DNA of 64,000 bases from Chelativorans sp. AA-79 (GCF_029457495.1 NZ_CP120361.1:2992001-3056000); one strand, 5' to 3'. Positions 52,231-62,481 are shown, numbered from the stretch's first letter. Program-made: numbers and translations. The notes: a model not told the origin generated them from the letters alone.

Positions 52231-53402
52231 TCACGAAGACACTCCTGCGCGCCGTGGACGGCAAGGCAATCTGGGTGGTGGCGATCCTGCTTCTGGTCGC
52301 CGTCGCCGTGCCCGCGTCGAACCTCTATCTGCCCGCAGGCCATCCGCTGCGCGTGCCGAACCACTTCGTGCCGCTGTTCGGGAAGTATCTGACTTATGCC
52401 ATGCTGGCGCTGGCGCTCGACCTGGTGTGGGGCTATTGCGGCATCCTCTCGCTCGGCCACGGCGCCTTCTTCGCGCTCGGCGGCTATGCGATGGGCATGT
52501 ACCTTATGCGCCAGATCGGCGACCGCGGGGTCTATGCGAACCCGGTGCTGCCCGATTTCATGGTATTCCTGAACTATAAGGAGCTGCCCTGGTTCTGGCA
52601 CGGCTTCGACATGTTCTGGTTCGCCGCCCTCATGGCAGTGCTGGTGCCGGGGCTGCTCGCCTTCACCTTCGGCTGGTTCGCCTTCCGCTCCCGCGTCACC
52701 GGCGTCTATCTCTCCATCATCACCCAGGCGATGACCTATGCCCTCATGCTTGCCTTCTTCCGCAACGATATGGGCTTCGGCGGCAACAACGGCCTGACGG
52801 ATTTCAAGGACATTCTCGGCGCGCCCATCCAGGCGAGCGCGACGCGGGCGGCACTCTTCGCGGCCTCGGCCATCGCGCTGGCGCTTTCCTTCATCGTCTG
52901 CTCGACCATCGTGAACTCCAAGCTCGGCAAGGTGCTGGTCGCCGTGCGCGACGCGGAAAGCCGGACGCGCTTCCTGGGCTACCGGGTGGACCGCTACAAG
53001 CTCTTCGCCTTCACTGCGTCGGCCATCATGGCCGGCGTCGCCGGGGCGCTTTACGTGCCGCAGGTGGGCATCATCAATCCGGGCGAGTTCGCCCCGGCGA
53101 ATTCCATCGAGGTCGTGATCTGGACCGCCGTCGGCGGGCGCGGGACGCTTGTCGGCCCGATCTTCGGCGCGGTGCTGGTGAACGCCGGCAAGTCCTGGTT
53201 CACCGGAGTCTTCCCCGAATTCTGGCTGTTCGCGCTGGGCGGGCTGTTCGTGGCCGTGACGCTCTTCCTGCCCAAGGGCATTGTCGGGACCATCAGCCAG
53301 GGCTGGTCAGCGCTGCAGGCCCGCCACACCTCGGCAGACGCGGAAGACGGAACGGCGGATGCTCCGACCACGGCAAGCCTCGAACCTTCGCCGGCGGAGT
53401 GA
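52227..53402 (+). CDS. urtC: Urea ABC transporter, permease
   Basis: 391 residues, LivM-like, about ten membrane segments: LALDLVWGYCGILSLGHGAF, VYLSIITQAMTYALMLAFFR, MGFGGNNGLTDFKD (UrtC signature), WTAVGGRGTLVGPIFGAVLV. ATG overlaps the urtB stop (ATGA). Confidence 0.96.
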   Translation: MITKTLLRAVDGKAIWVVAILLLVAVAVPASNLYLPAGHPLRVPNHFVPLFGKYLTYAMLALALDLVWGYCGILSLGHGAFFALGGYAMGMYLMRQIGDRGVYANPVLPDFMVFLNYKELPWFWHGFDMFWFAALMAVLVPGLLAFTFGWFAFRSRVTGVYLSIITQAMTYALMLAFFRNDMGFGGNNGLTDFKDILGAPIQASATRAALFAASAIALALSFIVCSTIVNSKLGKVLVAVRDAESRTRFLGYRVDRYKLFAFTASAIMAGVAGALYVPQVGIINPGEFAPANSIEVVIWTAVGGRGTLVGPIFGAVLVNAGKSWFTGVFPEFWLFALGGLFVAVTLFLPKGIVGTISQGWSALQARHTSADAEDGTADAPTTASLEPSPAE

Positions 53403-53407
53403 GCGTG

Positions 53408-54154
53408 ATGAGCGACAAGAACGCACTTCTCTATCTCAACGGCGTCTCCGTCTCCTTCGACGGCTTCAAGGCGATCAACAATCTCTCGCTTATCGTGGAA
53501 CACGGCGAGCTACAGGCCATCATCGGCCCCAACGGGGCGGGCAAGACGACGATGATGGACATCGTCACCGGCAAGACGCGGCCGGACGAGGGCGAGGTCT
53601 TTTTCGAGGGCGGCACCGACCTCACCCGGCTCGATGAGGCGGCCATCGCCGAGCTTGGCATCGGCCGGAAGTTCCAGAAGCCGACGGTCTTCGAGAGCCA
53701 TACGGTGTGGGATAATCTGCAGCTGGCACTGAAGAAGCCGCGCGATGTCTTTTCCGCATGGTTCTACCATCCTTCTGACGTGGACATGACACGTCTGGAG
53801 GAAATCCTGGCCACCATCCGGCTGACCAGGCGCAGGAACGAGCTGGCGGCAAATCTCAGCCACGGCCAAAAGCAATGGCTCGAGATCGGGATGCTGCTCG
53901 CGCAGGACCCGAAGCTCTTGCTCGTCGACGAGCCGGTGGCCGGCATGACGGATGCCGAGACGGTGGAAACGGCGAAGCTCCTCAAGGAGATCGCCAGGTC
54001 ACGTTCCGTGATCGTCGTCGAGCACGATATGAGCTTCATCCGCGACCTTGCCGCGCGCGTCACCGTGCTGGCCGAAGGTTCGGTGCTGGCGCAGGGCAGC
54101 CTCGATCATGTCAGCACCGATCCTCGAGTCATCGAAAGCTATCTGGGGAGATGA
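53408..54154 (+). CDS. urtD: Urea ABC transporter, ATP-binding protein
   Basis: 248 residues, LivG-like: Walker A GPNGAGKTT, signature LSHGQKQW, Walker B LLLVDEPVAGM, H-loop VVEHDM. ATG 53408 has GGAG 8 bases upstream; an in-frame GTG at 53399 overlaps the urtC stop and is less likely. Confidence 0.96.
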   Translation: MSDKNALLYLNGVSVSFDGFKAINNLSLIVEHGELQAIIGPNGAGKTTMMDIVTGKTRPDEGEVFFEGGTDLTRLDEAAIAELGIGRKFQKPTVFESHTVWDNLQLALKKPRDVFSAWFYHPSDVDMTRLEEILATIRLTRRRNELAANLSHGQKQWLEIGMLLAQDPKLLLVDEPVAGMTDAETVETAKLLKEIARSRSVIVVEHDMSFIRDLAARVTVLAEGSVLAQGSLDHVSTDPRVIESYLGR

Positions 54155-54156
54155 GC

Positions 54157-54861
54157 ATGGCAACAGCGCTTATCGTCGAGGGCATCGACCTCTATTACGG
54201 AGCGGCCCGCGCGCTCAAATCCGTCAGCGTGGAAGCAAAGCCCGCCGCCATAACCGCTGTCCTCGGCCGCAACGGAGTGGGCAAATCCTCACTGCTCAGG
54301 GCCATCGCCGGCATACAACCCGTGGCCAAGGGTGAAATCCGCTTCGACGGCGCGGTCCTTGGCAAGGCGCCCCCCTATCGCCGCGCGCGCCTCGGTCTCG
54401 GCTATGTGCCTCAGGGCCGGGAGATCTTCCCGCTGCTTACGGTCAAGGAAAACCTCCAGACAGGCTTTTCCACCCTGCCCTCCGGGCAGCGATCCGTTCC
54501 CGATACGGTGTTCGACCTTTTTCCCGTACTGAAAGACATGCTTTCCAGGCGGGGCGGCGACCTCTCCGGTGGCCAGCAGCAGCAACTGGCGATCGGCAGG
54601 GCACTGGTGACGCGGCCGAAAGTGCTGATCCTCGACGAGCCGACCGAAGGCATCCAGCCCTCCATCATCAAGGATATCGGCCGTGCGCTCCAGTTCCTGC
54701 GCGACGAGTTGAAGATGACTATCCTGCTGGTCGAACAGTATCTCGATTTCTGCCGCGAACTCGCCGACGGCATCTACATCATGGACCGCGGAGAAATCCT
54801 GCATTCGGGCCCAGCCGCCGATCTCGAACGGCCCGAGGTGAAGCGCCACCTGATGGTGTGA
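54157..54861 (+). CDS. urtE: Urea ABC transporter, ATP-binding protein
   Basis: 234 residues, LivF-like: Walker A GRNGVGKSS, LGYVPQGREIFPLLTVKENL, signature LSGGQQQQLAIGRAL, Walker B LILDEPTEGIQP. ATG 54157 has GGGGAG 6 bases upstream; ATG 54151 overlaps the urtD stop and is too close to that site. Last gene of the operon. Confidence 0.96.
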   Translation: MATALIVEGIDLYYGAARALKSVSVEAKPAAITAVLGRNGVGKSSLLRAIAGIQPVAKGEIRFDGAVLGKAPPYRRARLGLGYVPQGREIFPLLTVKENLQTGFSTLPSGQRSVPDTVFDLFPVLKDMLSRRGGDLSGGQQQQLAIGRALVTRPKVLILDEPTEGIQPSIIKDIGRALQFLRDELKMTILLVEQYLDFCRELADGIYIMDRGEILHSGPAADLERPEVKRHLMV

Positions 54862-54959
54862 ATGGGCCGGCCATCCGCCTTGGCGTGGCGATTAACCTTT
54901 CGCTAAGGGGAACGTTAGGATTTTCCCGATAGCGGTTGCGCAAAAGTGGAGTTTTTGCC

Positions 54960-55535
54960 ATGCGCGCCGCTGCCCTGCTCTTGCTGCTCGCACTCGGCGG
55001 GTGTGCCAGTGCCCCCAGCAACATCAACAACGTCTGTGCAGTCTTCGACCAGAAGGACGGCTGGTTCAACAATTGGTACAGCGCCGCCAAACGCACCGAA
55101 CGGACCTATGGGGTTCCGGTCCCCGTTCTGATGGCGACGATCCGCGTGGAGTCCGGCTACAAAGCGCATGCAAGGCCGCCCCGCAAGAAGCTTCTCGGCT
55201 TCATTCCATGGAAGCGCCCGTCGACCGCCTATGGCTATTCCCAGGCGCTCAACGGCACCTGGACACAGTATAAACAGGAAACCGGCAGATGGGCCGCCGA
55301 CCGCAACGACTTCAGCGATGCGGTCGATTTCGTCGGCTGGTATCATCGGCAAAGTCACCTGCGCAACGGAATCGCGCTGAATGATGCCTATAACCTCTAT
55401 CTCGCCTACTACGCCGGCCAGGCCGGTTATGCGCAGGGAGGGTGGAAAAACAACTCCCACATAAAATCCGCGGCACAGAGAGCCGCCAGCATGGCCAACC
55501 AATACGCAGCCCAGATCCGCAGTTGCTCGTTGTAG
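54960..55535 (+). CDS. Lytic transglycosylase-like lipoprotein (SLT fold)
   Basis: 191 residues. Lipobox LLALGGC at the N-terminus. Lysozyme-like domain with the catalytic Glu in MATIRVESGYKAHARP, then AYGYSQALNGTWTQYKQETG, YNLYLAYYAGQAGYAQGGW. Expected in the periplasm cleaving peptidoglycan. ATG 54960 has GGAG 8 bases upstream. Single gene, about 100 bp after urtE. Confidence 0.88.
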   Translation: MRAAALLLLLALGGCASAPSNINNVCAVFDQKDGWFNNWYSAAKRTERTYGVPVPVLMATIRVESGYKAHARPPRKKLLGFIPWKRPSTAYGYSQALNGTWTQYKQETGRWAADRNDFSDAVDFVGWYHRQSHLRNGIALNDAYNLYLAYYAGQAGYAQGGWKNNSHIKSAAQRAASMANQYAAQIRSCSL

Positions 55536-55548
55536 TGGTCCCAAGGAG

Positions 55549-55574
55549 GGAACCAGTTGCATGCCGGCTGCGTT
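55549..55574 (+). promoter_or_regulatory. EcfG-consensus general stress promoter
   Basis: GGAAC (55549-55553), 17 bases, CGTT (55571-55574): an exact match to GGAAC-N16/17-CGTT. About 120 bp before the 58-residue ORF on the same strand. Confidence 0.7.
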
Positions 55575-55696
55575 CGAGTCAGGATCAGGCATGTCCCTCT
55601 TGCAGGCGAGTGCTTCCGGGGCTAGGCGGCCCAAATCGACGCAGGGATCGGCTGCGGGAATGTTGCAGCGTTCTTTGCCGGATTTGAGGAACGAGG

Positions 55697-55873
55697 ATGG
55701 CGGCTCCAGACACAAAAGATACTTCCTCGCCCAAGGAGATCTCCCTCAGCGCAGTGGAGGAGGCGCAGCTTCGGGCATGGGTCGATGCGGGCTATATGTC
55801 GCCCGACGAATACAGGGCCGAGATGGACCGGCGGCGCAGCGAACAAAGAACGAAGCGAGGCGAAAGCCGGTAG
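55697..55873 (+). CDS. 58-residue stress-linked hypothetical protein
   Basis: MAAPDTKDTSSPKEISLSAV, then EEAQLRAWVDAGYMSPDEYR and a basic tail (AEMDRRRSEQRTKRGESR). GAGGAACGAGG lies just before the ATG. Preceded by an EcfG-consensus promoter, so probably part of the general stress response. The AWVDAGYMSPDEY unit looks like a short helical hairpin; function unknown. Confidence 0.7.
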   Translation: MAAPDTKDTSSPKEISLSAVEEAQLRAWVDAGYMSPDEYRAEMDRRRSEQRTKRGESR

Positions 55874-56015
55874 AAGCCGATCGAACATGCCGCGGCCGCG
55901 GAAACCCGTAGCGGCATCGATGTTTTGCCAGAAAAAACGGTATTTCCTGTCGGCCTGCAACCTTTACGGCGTGGATCCGCGCTCTTGAACCCGGCTTCAA
56001 ACATTCGGCCTGTCG

Positions 56016-56561
56016 TCAGAACCTGCGGCTGACAAAGTCGGATCCCTGCAGGCCGAAGCGCCATTCGACCTCAGCCGCACGGGAAATGCCGATCCGCGGA
56101 CCGGTCACGACCGACGCTCCGTACCCGTCCAGGATCAGCTTGAACGGCGGGCGGTCGAGCTTCGCTCCATCCATGGATCCATCTATCCCGAGCGCCTCGC
56201 CCACGCGGCCCGGCCCGGAGCACAGGTTCTTCAGCACCGTCGTGCGCCGGCGCTCCTGCATCAGTTCGATGCCGGAGACGGGCTGCAGGGCGCGGATGAG
56301 AACGGCGCTGCCCGGCAGACAGACGAAATTCAGGCACCAGTGGATCCCGTAGGAACGATAGACATAGGCGTGCGCCGAGGGGCCGAACATCGCCTTGTTG
56401 CGGGCTGTAGGTCCGCGGAAACTGTGCGAAGCGGGATCTTCGCGTTCATAGGCCTCCGTCTCCACGATCACGCCGCCGGCGGGACCGACGAACAGCTCGG
56501 CGCCGATCAGGTCTTTTGCCACATCATAGGATGGTCGGGAGAAAAAGCGCGTCAGCGACAT
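56016..56561 (-). CDS. 3-methyladenine DNA glycosylase (AAG/MPG family)
   Basis: 181 residues from ATG 56561 (GAGGAAGC upstream). Family landmarks: AKDLIGAELFVGP, the catalytic Glu in IVETEAYE, DPASHSFRGPTARNKAMFGP, AYVYRSYGIHWCLNFVC, NLCSGPGRVGEALGI and a PRIGISRA end. Excises alkylated purines to start base excision repair. Confidence 0.94.
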   Translation of the reverse strand: MSLTRFFSRPSYDVAKDLIGAELFVGPAGGVIVETEAYEREDPASHSFRGPTARNKAMFGPSAHAYVYRSYGIHWCLNFVCLPGSAVLIRALQPVSGIELMQERRRTTVLKNLCSGPGRVGEALGIDGSMDGAKLDRPPFKLILDGYGASVVTGPRIGISRAAEVEWRFGLQGSDFVSRRF

Positions 56562-56750
56562 GCTTCCTCGGTATGAGCGGGTAAGGTGCGTCATCCCATT
56601 GCAGCCGAAGGCCCAGGCGTCAACTCCACCCTCGCCCGCATTCACCGAAACGTTGGTTGCCATCGCGCAACCGATTACGCCTATGTCCCGTTGGAGTCCT
56701 TTAGACGGCAGCCACGCCCAGCTTCGGGGGCAAAACGAGGAGACCCACAT

Positions 56751-57773
56751 ATGGCGGAGGCGGCCGGCAGCTCTGACAACGGGAATGGCGGCGAAGGCCG
56801 CGGCCGCCGCGCTCCCGGCAAGGATCCGGCCTTGAGACGAGCCGGACTCGAAACCTCCCGGGAGCGTGCCAAGCATCCATCTGCGGCATCGCAGCATGCC
56901 TCCGGTGCCATGAACCGCATCTTGCGCGGCATTCTCCTCGTTCTGGTGGCGGGCTTCGCCGCCGTTGCCGCCCTCCTCGCGTGGGCTCTGCAGGATACCC
57001 CCTGGCAGGAGATCATGGACGGTTCGCTGCAGCCGGCATCGGCGCAGCAGAGTGCATCATCTCATACGTCTTTGGAGGTGTTCCCGCAGCATCTTGTCGA
57101 TGCCGTGCTGGCCGTGGAGGATCGCCGCTTCTACGACCATTTCGGCCTCGACCCGAGGGGCATAGCGCGCGCTCTGGTGAGCAACATCCGCGCCGGCGCG
57201 ATCGTCGAGGGCGGCAGCACGATCACGCAGCAACTCGTCAAGATCGCCTATCTCCAGCATGAGCGCACCTTCAAGCGGAAGATACAGGAAGCCGTGGTCG
57301 CCGTGTGGCTGGAATACAAGCTCGGCAAGAACGAGATCCTCGCGCGCTATCTCAATCACATTTATCTCGGGGCCGGCGCCACGGGAATGCCGGCGGCGGC
57401 ACGCATCTATTTCCGCAAGGATGTGAGCGACCTGAACCTCGCCGAATCGGCCATGCTCGCGGGCCTGATCCGGGCGCCTTCCCTGCTCAACCCGATCGAC
57501 AATCCCGAGGGCGCGCGCAGACGTGCCGAACTGGTGCTCGACCTCATGGTTGCCGATGACAAGATTACCCGCGCGGAGGCCGAACGGGCGAAACGGCAAT
57601 ATGCAGGGCTAAATCCGGCGAAACCCGCCAGGCGCGCCTTTGCGAGTTCTGCCACGCGCTCTTCGGGGGATCACACGCGCAGCACCGGGGAGATGCCTTA
57701 CGCTTTCGATACAAAATCCGCCGCGATTCGCAGTTCCCGCAGCGGCCGCACTTTGGCGGTCGTCTCAGCATAG
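56751..57773 (+). CDS. Stand-alone GT51 peptidoglycan glycosyltransferase
   Basis: 340 residues. A polar 55-residue N-terminus, one membrane span (ILRGILLVLVAGFAAVAALL), then the GT51 domain: AVEDRRFYDHFGLDPRGIAR with the catalytic Glu, GGSTITQQLVK, RKIQEAVVAVWLEYKLGKNE and ESAMLAGLIRAPS. It has the PBP1A-type linker (NPEGARRRAELVLDLMV) but no transpeptidase domain. GAGGAG lies about 9 bases before ATG 56751. The last 76 bases overlap a convergent gene. Confidence 0.9.
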   Translation: MAEAAGSSDNGNGGEGRGRRAPGKDPALRRAGLETSRERAKHPSAASQHASGAMNRILRGILLVLVAGFAAVAALLAWALQDTPWQEIMDGSLQPASAQQSASSHTSLEVFPQHLVDAVLAVEDRRFYDHFGLDPRGIARALVSNIRAGAIVEGGSTITQQLVKIAYLQHERTFKRKIQEAVVAVWLEYKLGKNEILARYLNHIYLGAGATGMPAAARIYFRKDVSDLNLAESAMLAGLIRAPSLLNPIDNPEGARRRAELVLDLMVADDKITRAEAERAKRQYAGLNPAKPARRAFASSATRSSGDHTRSTGEMPYAFDTKSAAIRSSRSGRTLAVVSA

Positions 57774-57988
57774 ATCGGATGCGCCTTGTAGGCGGCGAGC
57801 GCCGCCTCGTCACGGAATTCCGCGTAGACGACAACGTCCACATCCGTTCCGAGCTGATCCACTTTCCGGTTCAAGCCGATCTCGAAGAAGTCGCTGTGCG
57901 GGATCCTGGCAAGTCCGTTCAGATCCTCTGCGATGCGGTCGATGTCCTCACGCCTTGCGGCGCTGAAAAAGACGATGTGTCGAATCAC
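57698..57988 (-). CDS. Dabb-family (stress-responsive A/B barrel) protein
   Basis: 96 residues, GTG start after GGAGGCGGAGCC. IRHIVFFSARREDIDRI-type opening, FFEIGLNRKVDQLGTDVDVV, VYAEFRDEAALAAYKAHPIY: the ferredoxin-like Dabb fold. Small dimeric proteins of mixed or unknown function. Overlaps the GT51 gene tail to tail by 76 bases. Confidence 0.88.
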   Translation of the reverse strand: MIRHIVFFSAARREDIDRIAEDLNGLARIPHSDFFEIGLNRKVDQLGTDVDVVVYAEFRDEAALAAYKAHPIYAETTAKVRPLRELRIAADFVSKA

Positions 57989-58085
57989 GGCTCCGCCTCC
58001 AGGCTGCTGGCGGCAAACTCGTCCCCGAGCAGAAAATGTCAATGCCGCAGAGGGTCGCGCCTTGCAGGCGCGCCCGTTCGGCGAG

Positions 58086-60059
58086 TCAAAGCGTGATGCG
58101 GTAGCGGGCGAAGCCCTCCTGTCCCTCGCCGGCCGGCTCTATCTTCACGCCTTTCACATCCGACGCGAACGTCGCCGCCTTCGGACCCGTCTCGAACAGA
58201 ACGGTCGTGCCCTCCAGCGGCTTGAACGTCCAGTTCGCATCTGCCGAAGGATTGATCGTCCCCTCTTCCACGATGTAGCGCACGATCACGTCGCGGTTCG
58301 TATCCGGCGCCTCGAAGATCACCTTGTCCGGCCCGATGCCGGGGAAATGGCCGCCGCCACCCGCCCGGTAATTGTTCGTGGCCACCACGAATTTCTGTTC
58401 CGGATCGATGGGTTTTCCGTCGAACATCAGGTCCGTGATGCGGTGCGCATCCGCATTGGCAAGCTCGCCTTCCGACGAATAGCGCGCCGCCTGGCTCAAA
58501 TCGATCTTGTAGGTCACCCCGTCGATCACGTCGAAATTGTAGGACGGGAAGGACGTGTTGATCAGCGGCTGGTCGGCCTTGCCGGGGTCGACCTGGTTGA
58601 AGATGCCGGCCGACATCTCCAGCCACTCCTTCACATCCGCCCCGGTGATCAGCACCGCCTGCACCGTGTTGGGGTAGAGGTAGAGATCGGCCACGTGCTT
58701 GATCGCCACGTCGCCCGCCGGCACGTCGGTGTAATAGTCCGGCCCGCCGCGCCCGCCGGCCTTGAAGGGAGCCGCGGCCGAAAGCACGGAAAGGTCCTTG
58801 TGCGGCCCGTCCTTCAGCATCTCCTTGATGTACCAGACCTGCGCCTGCGCCACGATCTGCACGGAAGGATCGTCCGCCACCAGCGCGAAATAGGAATGCA
58901 GCGGTGTCGCCGTCTTGCCCACCGGCGTGCGCACATAGGCGAGCGTGGCCTCGTGCTCCGCACGCGCGGCCTCTTCCACCTCCGCCTTGCTTTCCACGGT
59001 GGGCTCCACATTGCGCTCAACGCGCGTGAAGATGGGCCGCGCCTCGCTGGTCGAGCCGATGATGCGCCAGGCATTGCCGTCGCGCTCCAGCATCAGGTCG
59101 ATCAGCCCCAGATGCGAGCCCCAGAAGCCGCCCATCACGCCGGGCTTGCCGCCGATCAGGCCCTTGGCGCTGTCCACGCCCACCACGCCCTCGAACTTGG
59201 GCCCGGGGAAATCCAGATGGCTGTGGCCGGTCACGATGGCGTCTATCCCGTCGACGCCTGCAAGCAGCAGCGAAGCGTTCTCCAGGTTCTCCTCATACTG
59301 CGCCGGCCCCACGCCCGAATGGGACAGCGCGATGATGAGCTCCGCGCCCTCCTCCTTCATCTGCGGCACCCAGGCCTCGGCTGACTTCACGATGTCGCGC
59401 GTCATCGCCTTGCCTGTCAGTTGCCGCGCGTCCCAAGTCATGATCTGCGGCGGCACGAAGCCGATGAGGCCGATGCGGATCGAATGCTCCTCCCCCGCCC
59501 CGTCGGTGAGCTTCTTGTCGAGGATCACGTAGGGCTTGAGGAAAAGCTCGTCGTCCCGCGGGTTCGCCGCCAGTGTCCCCTTGGTCAGGTTGGCACACAC
59601 GAACGGGAAATTCGCCCCCGCCAGCACCTTGAACATGAAGTCGAGCCCGTAATTGAACTCGTGGTTGCCAAGCGTCGAGCATTCATAGCCCAGCGTGTTC
59701 ATGGCCTTGACGACCGGATGAACGTCCCCCTCCTTCATGCCCCGCTCATAGGCGATGTAGTCACCCATCGGGTTGCCCTGCAGGAAGTCGCCGTTGTCGA
59801 CCAGCATCGAGTTCGTCGCCTCGGCGCGGATCTGGTCGATGATCGAAGCCGTGCGGGCGAGCCCCATCGTGTCGTTCGGCTTGTCGGCGTAGTAGTCATA
59901 CGGAAACACATGCACGTGCAAGTCCGTCGTCTCCATGATGCGCAGGTGTGCCTGGTCGGCGGCGGCGCGCGCGGAGAAGGGATGCAGCGCGAGCAGGGCG
60001 CCGGAGGCGGCAGCGCCTGACAGAAACGAGCGTCGGGAAATGGGATGAAGGGCGTCCAC
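58086..60059 (-). CDS. cpdB: Periplasmic 2',3'-cyclic nucleotide phosphodiesterase / 3'-nucleotidase
   Basis: 657 residues. Tat-type signal ([18 protein letters not shown]). Metallophosphoesterase motifs: [50 protein letters not shown] and [10 protein letters not shown]. Then a C-terminal 5'-nucleotidase domain ([17 protein letters not shown]). It hydrolyses cyclic nucleotides and 3'-nucleotides in the periplasm for phosphate and nucleoside uptake. GTG 60059 has GAGGAG upstream; the longer open frame to 60287 lacks support. Confidence 0.92.
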   Translation of the reverse strand: MDALHPISRRSFLSGAAASGALLALHPFSARAAADQAHLRIMETTDLHVHVFPYDYYADKPNDTMGLARTASIIDQIRAEATNSMLVDNGDFLQGNPMGDYIAYERGMKEGDVHPVVKAMNTLGYECSTLGNHEFNYGLDFMFKVLAGANFPFVCANLTKGTLAANPRDDELFLKPYVILDKKLTDGAGEEHSIRIGLIGFVPPQIMTWDARQLTGKAMTRDIVKSAEAWVPQMKEEGAELIIALSHSGVGPAQYEENLENASLLLAGVDGIDAIVTGHSHLDFPGPKFEGVVGVDSAKGLIGGKPGVMGGFWGSHLGLIDLMLERDGNAWRIIGSTSEARPIFTRVERNVEPTVESKAEVEEAARAEHEATLAYVRTPVGKTATPLHSYFALVADDPSVQIVAQAQVWYIKEMLKDGPHKDLSVLSAAAPFKAGGRGGPDYYTDVPAGDVAIKHVADLYLYPNTVQAVLITGADVKEWLEMSAGIFNQVDPGKADQPLINTSFPSYNFDVIDGVTYKIDLSQAARYSSEGELANADAHRITDLMFDGKPIDPEQKFVVATNNYRAGGGGHFPGIGPDKVIFEAPDTNRDVIVRYIVEEGTINPSADANWTFKPLEGTTVLFETGPKAATFASDVKGVKIEPAGEGQEGFARYRITL

Positions 60060-60184
60060 GAATCTTCTCCTCTGGATGAAGGCTGTTCTCGTTAGGGCAT
60101 TTGCCCGTGGTCGAGAAGTGTCGCGCTGGAAGGATATCCAGTCCAGCAGATTCCGGTGACAGAGCGATGACCCGCGCCCTGCCC

Positions 60185-60658
60185 TCAGGCCATCTCCGGG
60201 CGGATTCCGATGGCTGTCCGGTCGACCACTTCCCGCAACGCGAAGGAGGAATTGATCTTGATGACATGCGGCATGCCGGTCAGCCATTCCTTGTGGATGC
60301 GTTCATAGTCTTCCAGGTCGCGGGCGGCGATCCGGAGGATGTAATCGTACTCACCCGACATCAGATGACAGGAGAGCACATTGGGGCAGCGCTTCACGGC
60401 AGCTTCGAACTCCGACAGCGTTTTCTCGAACTGACCTGAGAGCGAGATATGCACGATGACCGTCATCCTGTGGCCGAGCGCCACGTTGGAAATCTGGGCG
60501 TGATAGCCTTTGATCACACCCGATTTTTCCAGGTTGTCGAGCCTGCGCGAGCAAGCCGATTGTGAGAGCCCGACCTTCTCCGCCAGTGCGGCATTGGGCA
60601 TGCGCCCGTCTTGCTGGAGGGCGTCCAGAATAGCAATATCAATCCTGTCGAGCCGCAT
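60185..60658 (-). CDS. Lrp/AsnC-family regulator
   Basis: 157 residues. HTH ([20 protein letters not shown]) and RAM ligand-binding domain ([40 protein letters not shown]). GGAGG precedes ATG 60658. Divergent from alanine dehydrogenase across a 144-bp gap, so most likely its alanine-responsive activator. Confidence 0.92.
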   Translation of the reverse strand: MRLDRIDIAILDALQQDGRMPNAALAEKVGLSQSACSRRLDNLEKSGVIKGYHAQISNVALGHRMTVIVHISLSGQFEKTLSEFEAAVKRCPNVLSCHLMSGEYDYILRIAARDLEDYERIHKEWLTGMPHVIKINSSFALREVVDRTAIGIRPEMA

Positions 60659-60802
60659 CTTTCGTACTTCCTCCCTGATCGCCCCCCTATTACGCAAGAA
60701 ATAACGAAACAGGCCGCCCCGGGCAAACATATTCGCAAGGACCTGCGAGCCGGTTTGTGGTTTGCTTGGACACACTTGAACCAAGGCTCGCTGGAGGCGG
60801 CA

Positions 60803-61918
60803 ATGCGTGTCGGATGTCCCAAGGAAATCAAAAACCACGAATATCGTGTCGGCCTCACGCCGGGCGCGGTGCGCGAATATGTGGCCCATGGCCATGATGT
60901 GTTGGTGGAGACCGGCGCTGGCGCCGGGATCGGCGCCGACGACAACGCCTATCGCGCCGCCGGTGCCGCGATCGCCAAGACGGCCGGGGAAGTCTTCGCC
61001 CGTTCCGACATGATCGTGAAGGTGAAGGAGCCGCAGCCTTCCGAGTGGGTGCAACTCCGTGAAGGGCAGATCCTCTACACTTATCTGCATCTCGCCCCGG
61101 ATCCGGACCAGACCAAGGGACTGATCGAAAGCGGCGTGACGGCGGTCGCCTATGAGACGGTGACGGACGAGCGCGGCGGCCTGCCGTTGCTCGCGCCGAT
61201 GTCGGAAGTCGCCGGCCGCCTCGCCATCCAGGCCGGTGCCACGGCCTTGCAGAAGGCCAATGGCGGACGCGGCGTTCTGCTCGGCGGCGTGCCGGGCGTG
61301 CTGCCTGGCAAGGTTGCCATCATAGGCGGCGGTGTGGTTGGTTTGAATGCGGCGAAGATGGCGGTCGGCCTCGGCGCCGATGTTACCCTCGTCGATCGCT
61401 CGATTCCACGGCTGCGCCAGCTCGATGACATCTTCAACGGTCGCGTACACACCCGCTACTCCACCGTCGAGGCACTGGAGGAGGAATGCTTCTCCGCCGA
61501 TGTGGTCGTCGGCGCCGTGCTGATCCCGGGGGCTGCCGCGCCGAAGCTCGTTACCCGCGAGATGCTGTCCGGCATGAAGAACGGCGCGGTCCTGGTGGAC
61601 GTCGCCATTGATCAGGGTGGCTGTTTCGAGACCTCACATGCCACCACCCACTCCGACCCCACCTATGAGGTGGACGGCATCATCCATTACTGCGTGGCGA
61701 ACATGCCGGGCGCGGTGCCCGTCACCTCGGCCCACGCCCTGAACAACGCGACCCTGCATTACGGCCTGCAACTCGCCGATAAAGGGCTGAAAGCCCTCGC
61801 CGACGACCCGAACCTGCGCAACGGTCTCAACGTACATAGGGGCCGCATCACCAATCGCGCCGTGGCCGAGGCACTCGGCTATGAGATGGCCGAGCCCAGG
61901 GCTGTTCTGGCGGCCTGA
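60803..61918 (+). CDS. ald: Alanine dehydrogenase
   Basis: 371 residues. NAD-dependent interconversion of L-alanine and pyruvate plus ammonium. Landmarks: [20 protein letters not shown] (substrate Arg), VKVKEPQ (Lys), [11 protein letters not shown] (His), Rossmann [15 protein letters not shown] and [25 protein letters not shown] precedes ATG 60803. Confidence 0.96.
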   Translation: MRVGCPKEIKNHEYRVGLTPGAVREYVAHGHDVLVETGAGAGIGADDNAYRAAGAAIAKTAGEVFARSDMIVKVKEPQPSEWVQLREGQILYTYLHLAPDPDQTKGLIESGVTAVAYETVTDERGGLPLLAPMSEVAGRLAIQAGATALQKANGGRGVLLGGVPGVLPGKVAIIGGGVVGLNAAKMAVGLGADVTLVDRSIPRLRQLDDIFNGRVHTRYSTVEALEEECFSADVVVGAVLIPGAAAPKLVTREMLSGMKNGAVLVDVAIDQGGCFETSHATTHSDPTYEVDGIIHYCVANMPGAVPVTSAHALNNATLHYGLQLADKGLKALADDPNLRNGLNVHRGRITNRAVAEALGYEMAEPRAVLAA

Positions 61919-61924
61919 CCGCCG

Positions 61925-61968
61925 GAAAAGCCGTCCAATCCAGCCGCCTTTGAGACGGGCTTTTTCAC
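61925..61968 (+). terminator. Probable intrinsic terminator of ald
   Basis: AAAAGCCGTC shortly after the stop pairs, with one bulged G, with GACGGGCTTTTT around 61953-61965. The long loop makes it imperfect, but the T-run is good on the plus strand. Confidence 0.5.
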
Positions 61969-62438
61969 GCCCGCTCGATGCGGCACTGATAACAGTTGTA
62001 ACGGCCAGAGCGCAGGTGCAGGTAAGCGACGTCCGGCCTTTGCAGCAGCTCGTGCGAATGGGTGCAGACGAGTTGCTTCGGGGTGACCGCGCCCGTCCCG
62101 TAGAGGATCCGGTCGTCGTACCCATAGGCACGGAGAAGAAATTCGGTCGAGGCGCGGAACATCTCCGGCATCACGTCACTTTCCTCTGCCCTTGCGCATT
62201 CCTCTGCGCAGAGGAAGATGGGCCCGGTCTCCGCATAGGGCTGCAGATGCGGAAACGGCCGGTACGCCAAAGCCAGGTAAGGCTTTCCCGCCTGCACGTT
62301 ATGCAGACAGTGACGGCAGGGTACGCCATCGCCGTCCGAAATGAGACGCTCGGGCGGATTGCCGTAAGCGTCCCGCTCACCTCCTTGCAGCGCTCTGGCC
62401 TCTTCCGTGGGAATGGCGACGAATTTGATAAGGCCCAT
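61965..62438 (-). CDS. DUF1203-domain protein
   Basis: 157 residues: VPCRHCLHNVQAGKPYLALA, YRPFPHLQPYAETGPIFLCA, then ESDVMPEMFRAS and a C-terminal SGRYNCYQCRIERA. Cys pairs (CRHC, CYQC) may bind metal. Function unknown. GGAGAA precedes the ATG. Confidence 0.88.
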   Translation of the reverse strand: MGLIKFVAIPTEEARALQGGERDAYGNPPERLISDGDGVPCRHCLHNVQAGKPYLALAYRPFPHLQPYAETGPIFLCAEECARAEESDVMPEMFRASTEFLLRAYGYDDRILYGTGAVTPKQLVCTHSHELLQRPDVAYLHLRSGRYNCYQCRIERA

Positions 62439-62481
62439 CGATCTTCTCCCGTCATCTTTCAGAATCCGGAGAAGATTGGAG

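Noticed and set aside
60611..60802. Upstream extension of alanine dehydrogenase
   Set aside because: ATG 60803 has a good ribosome binding site and begins the conserved MRVGCPKE sequence.
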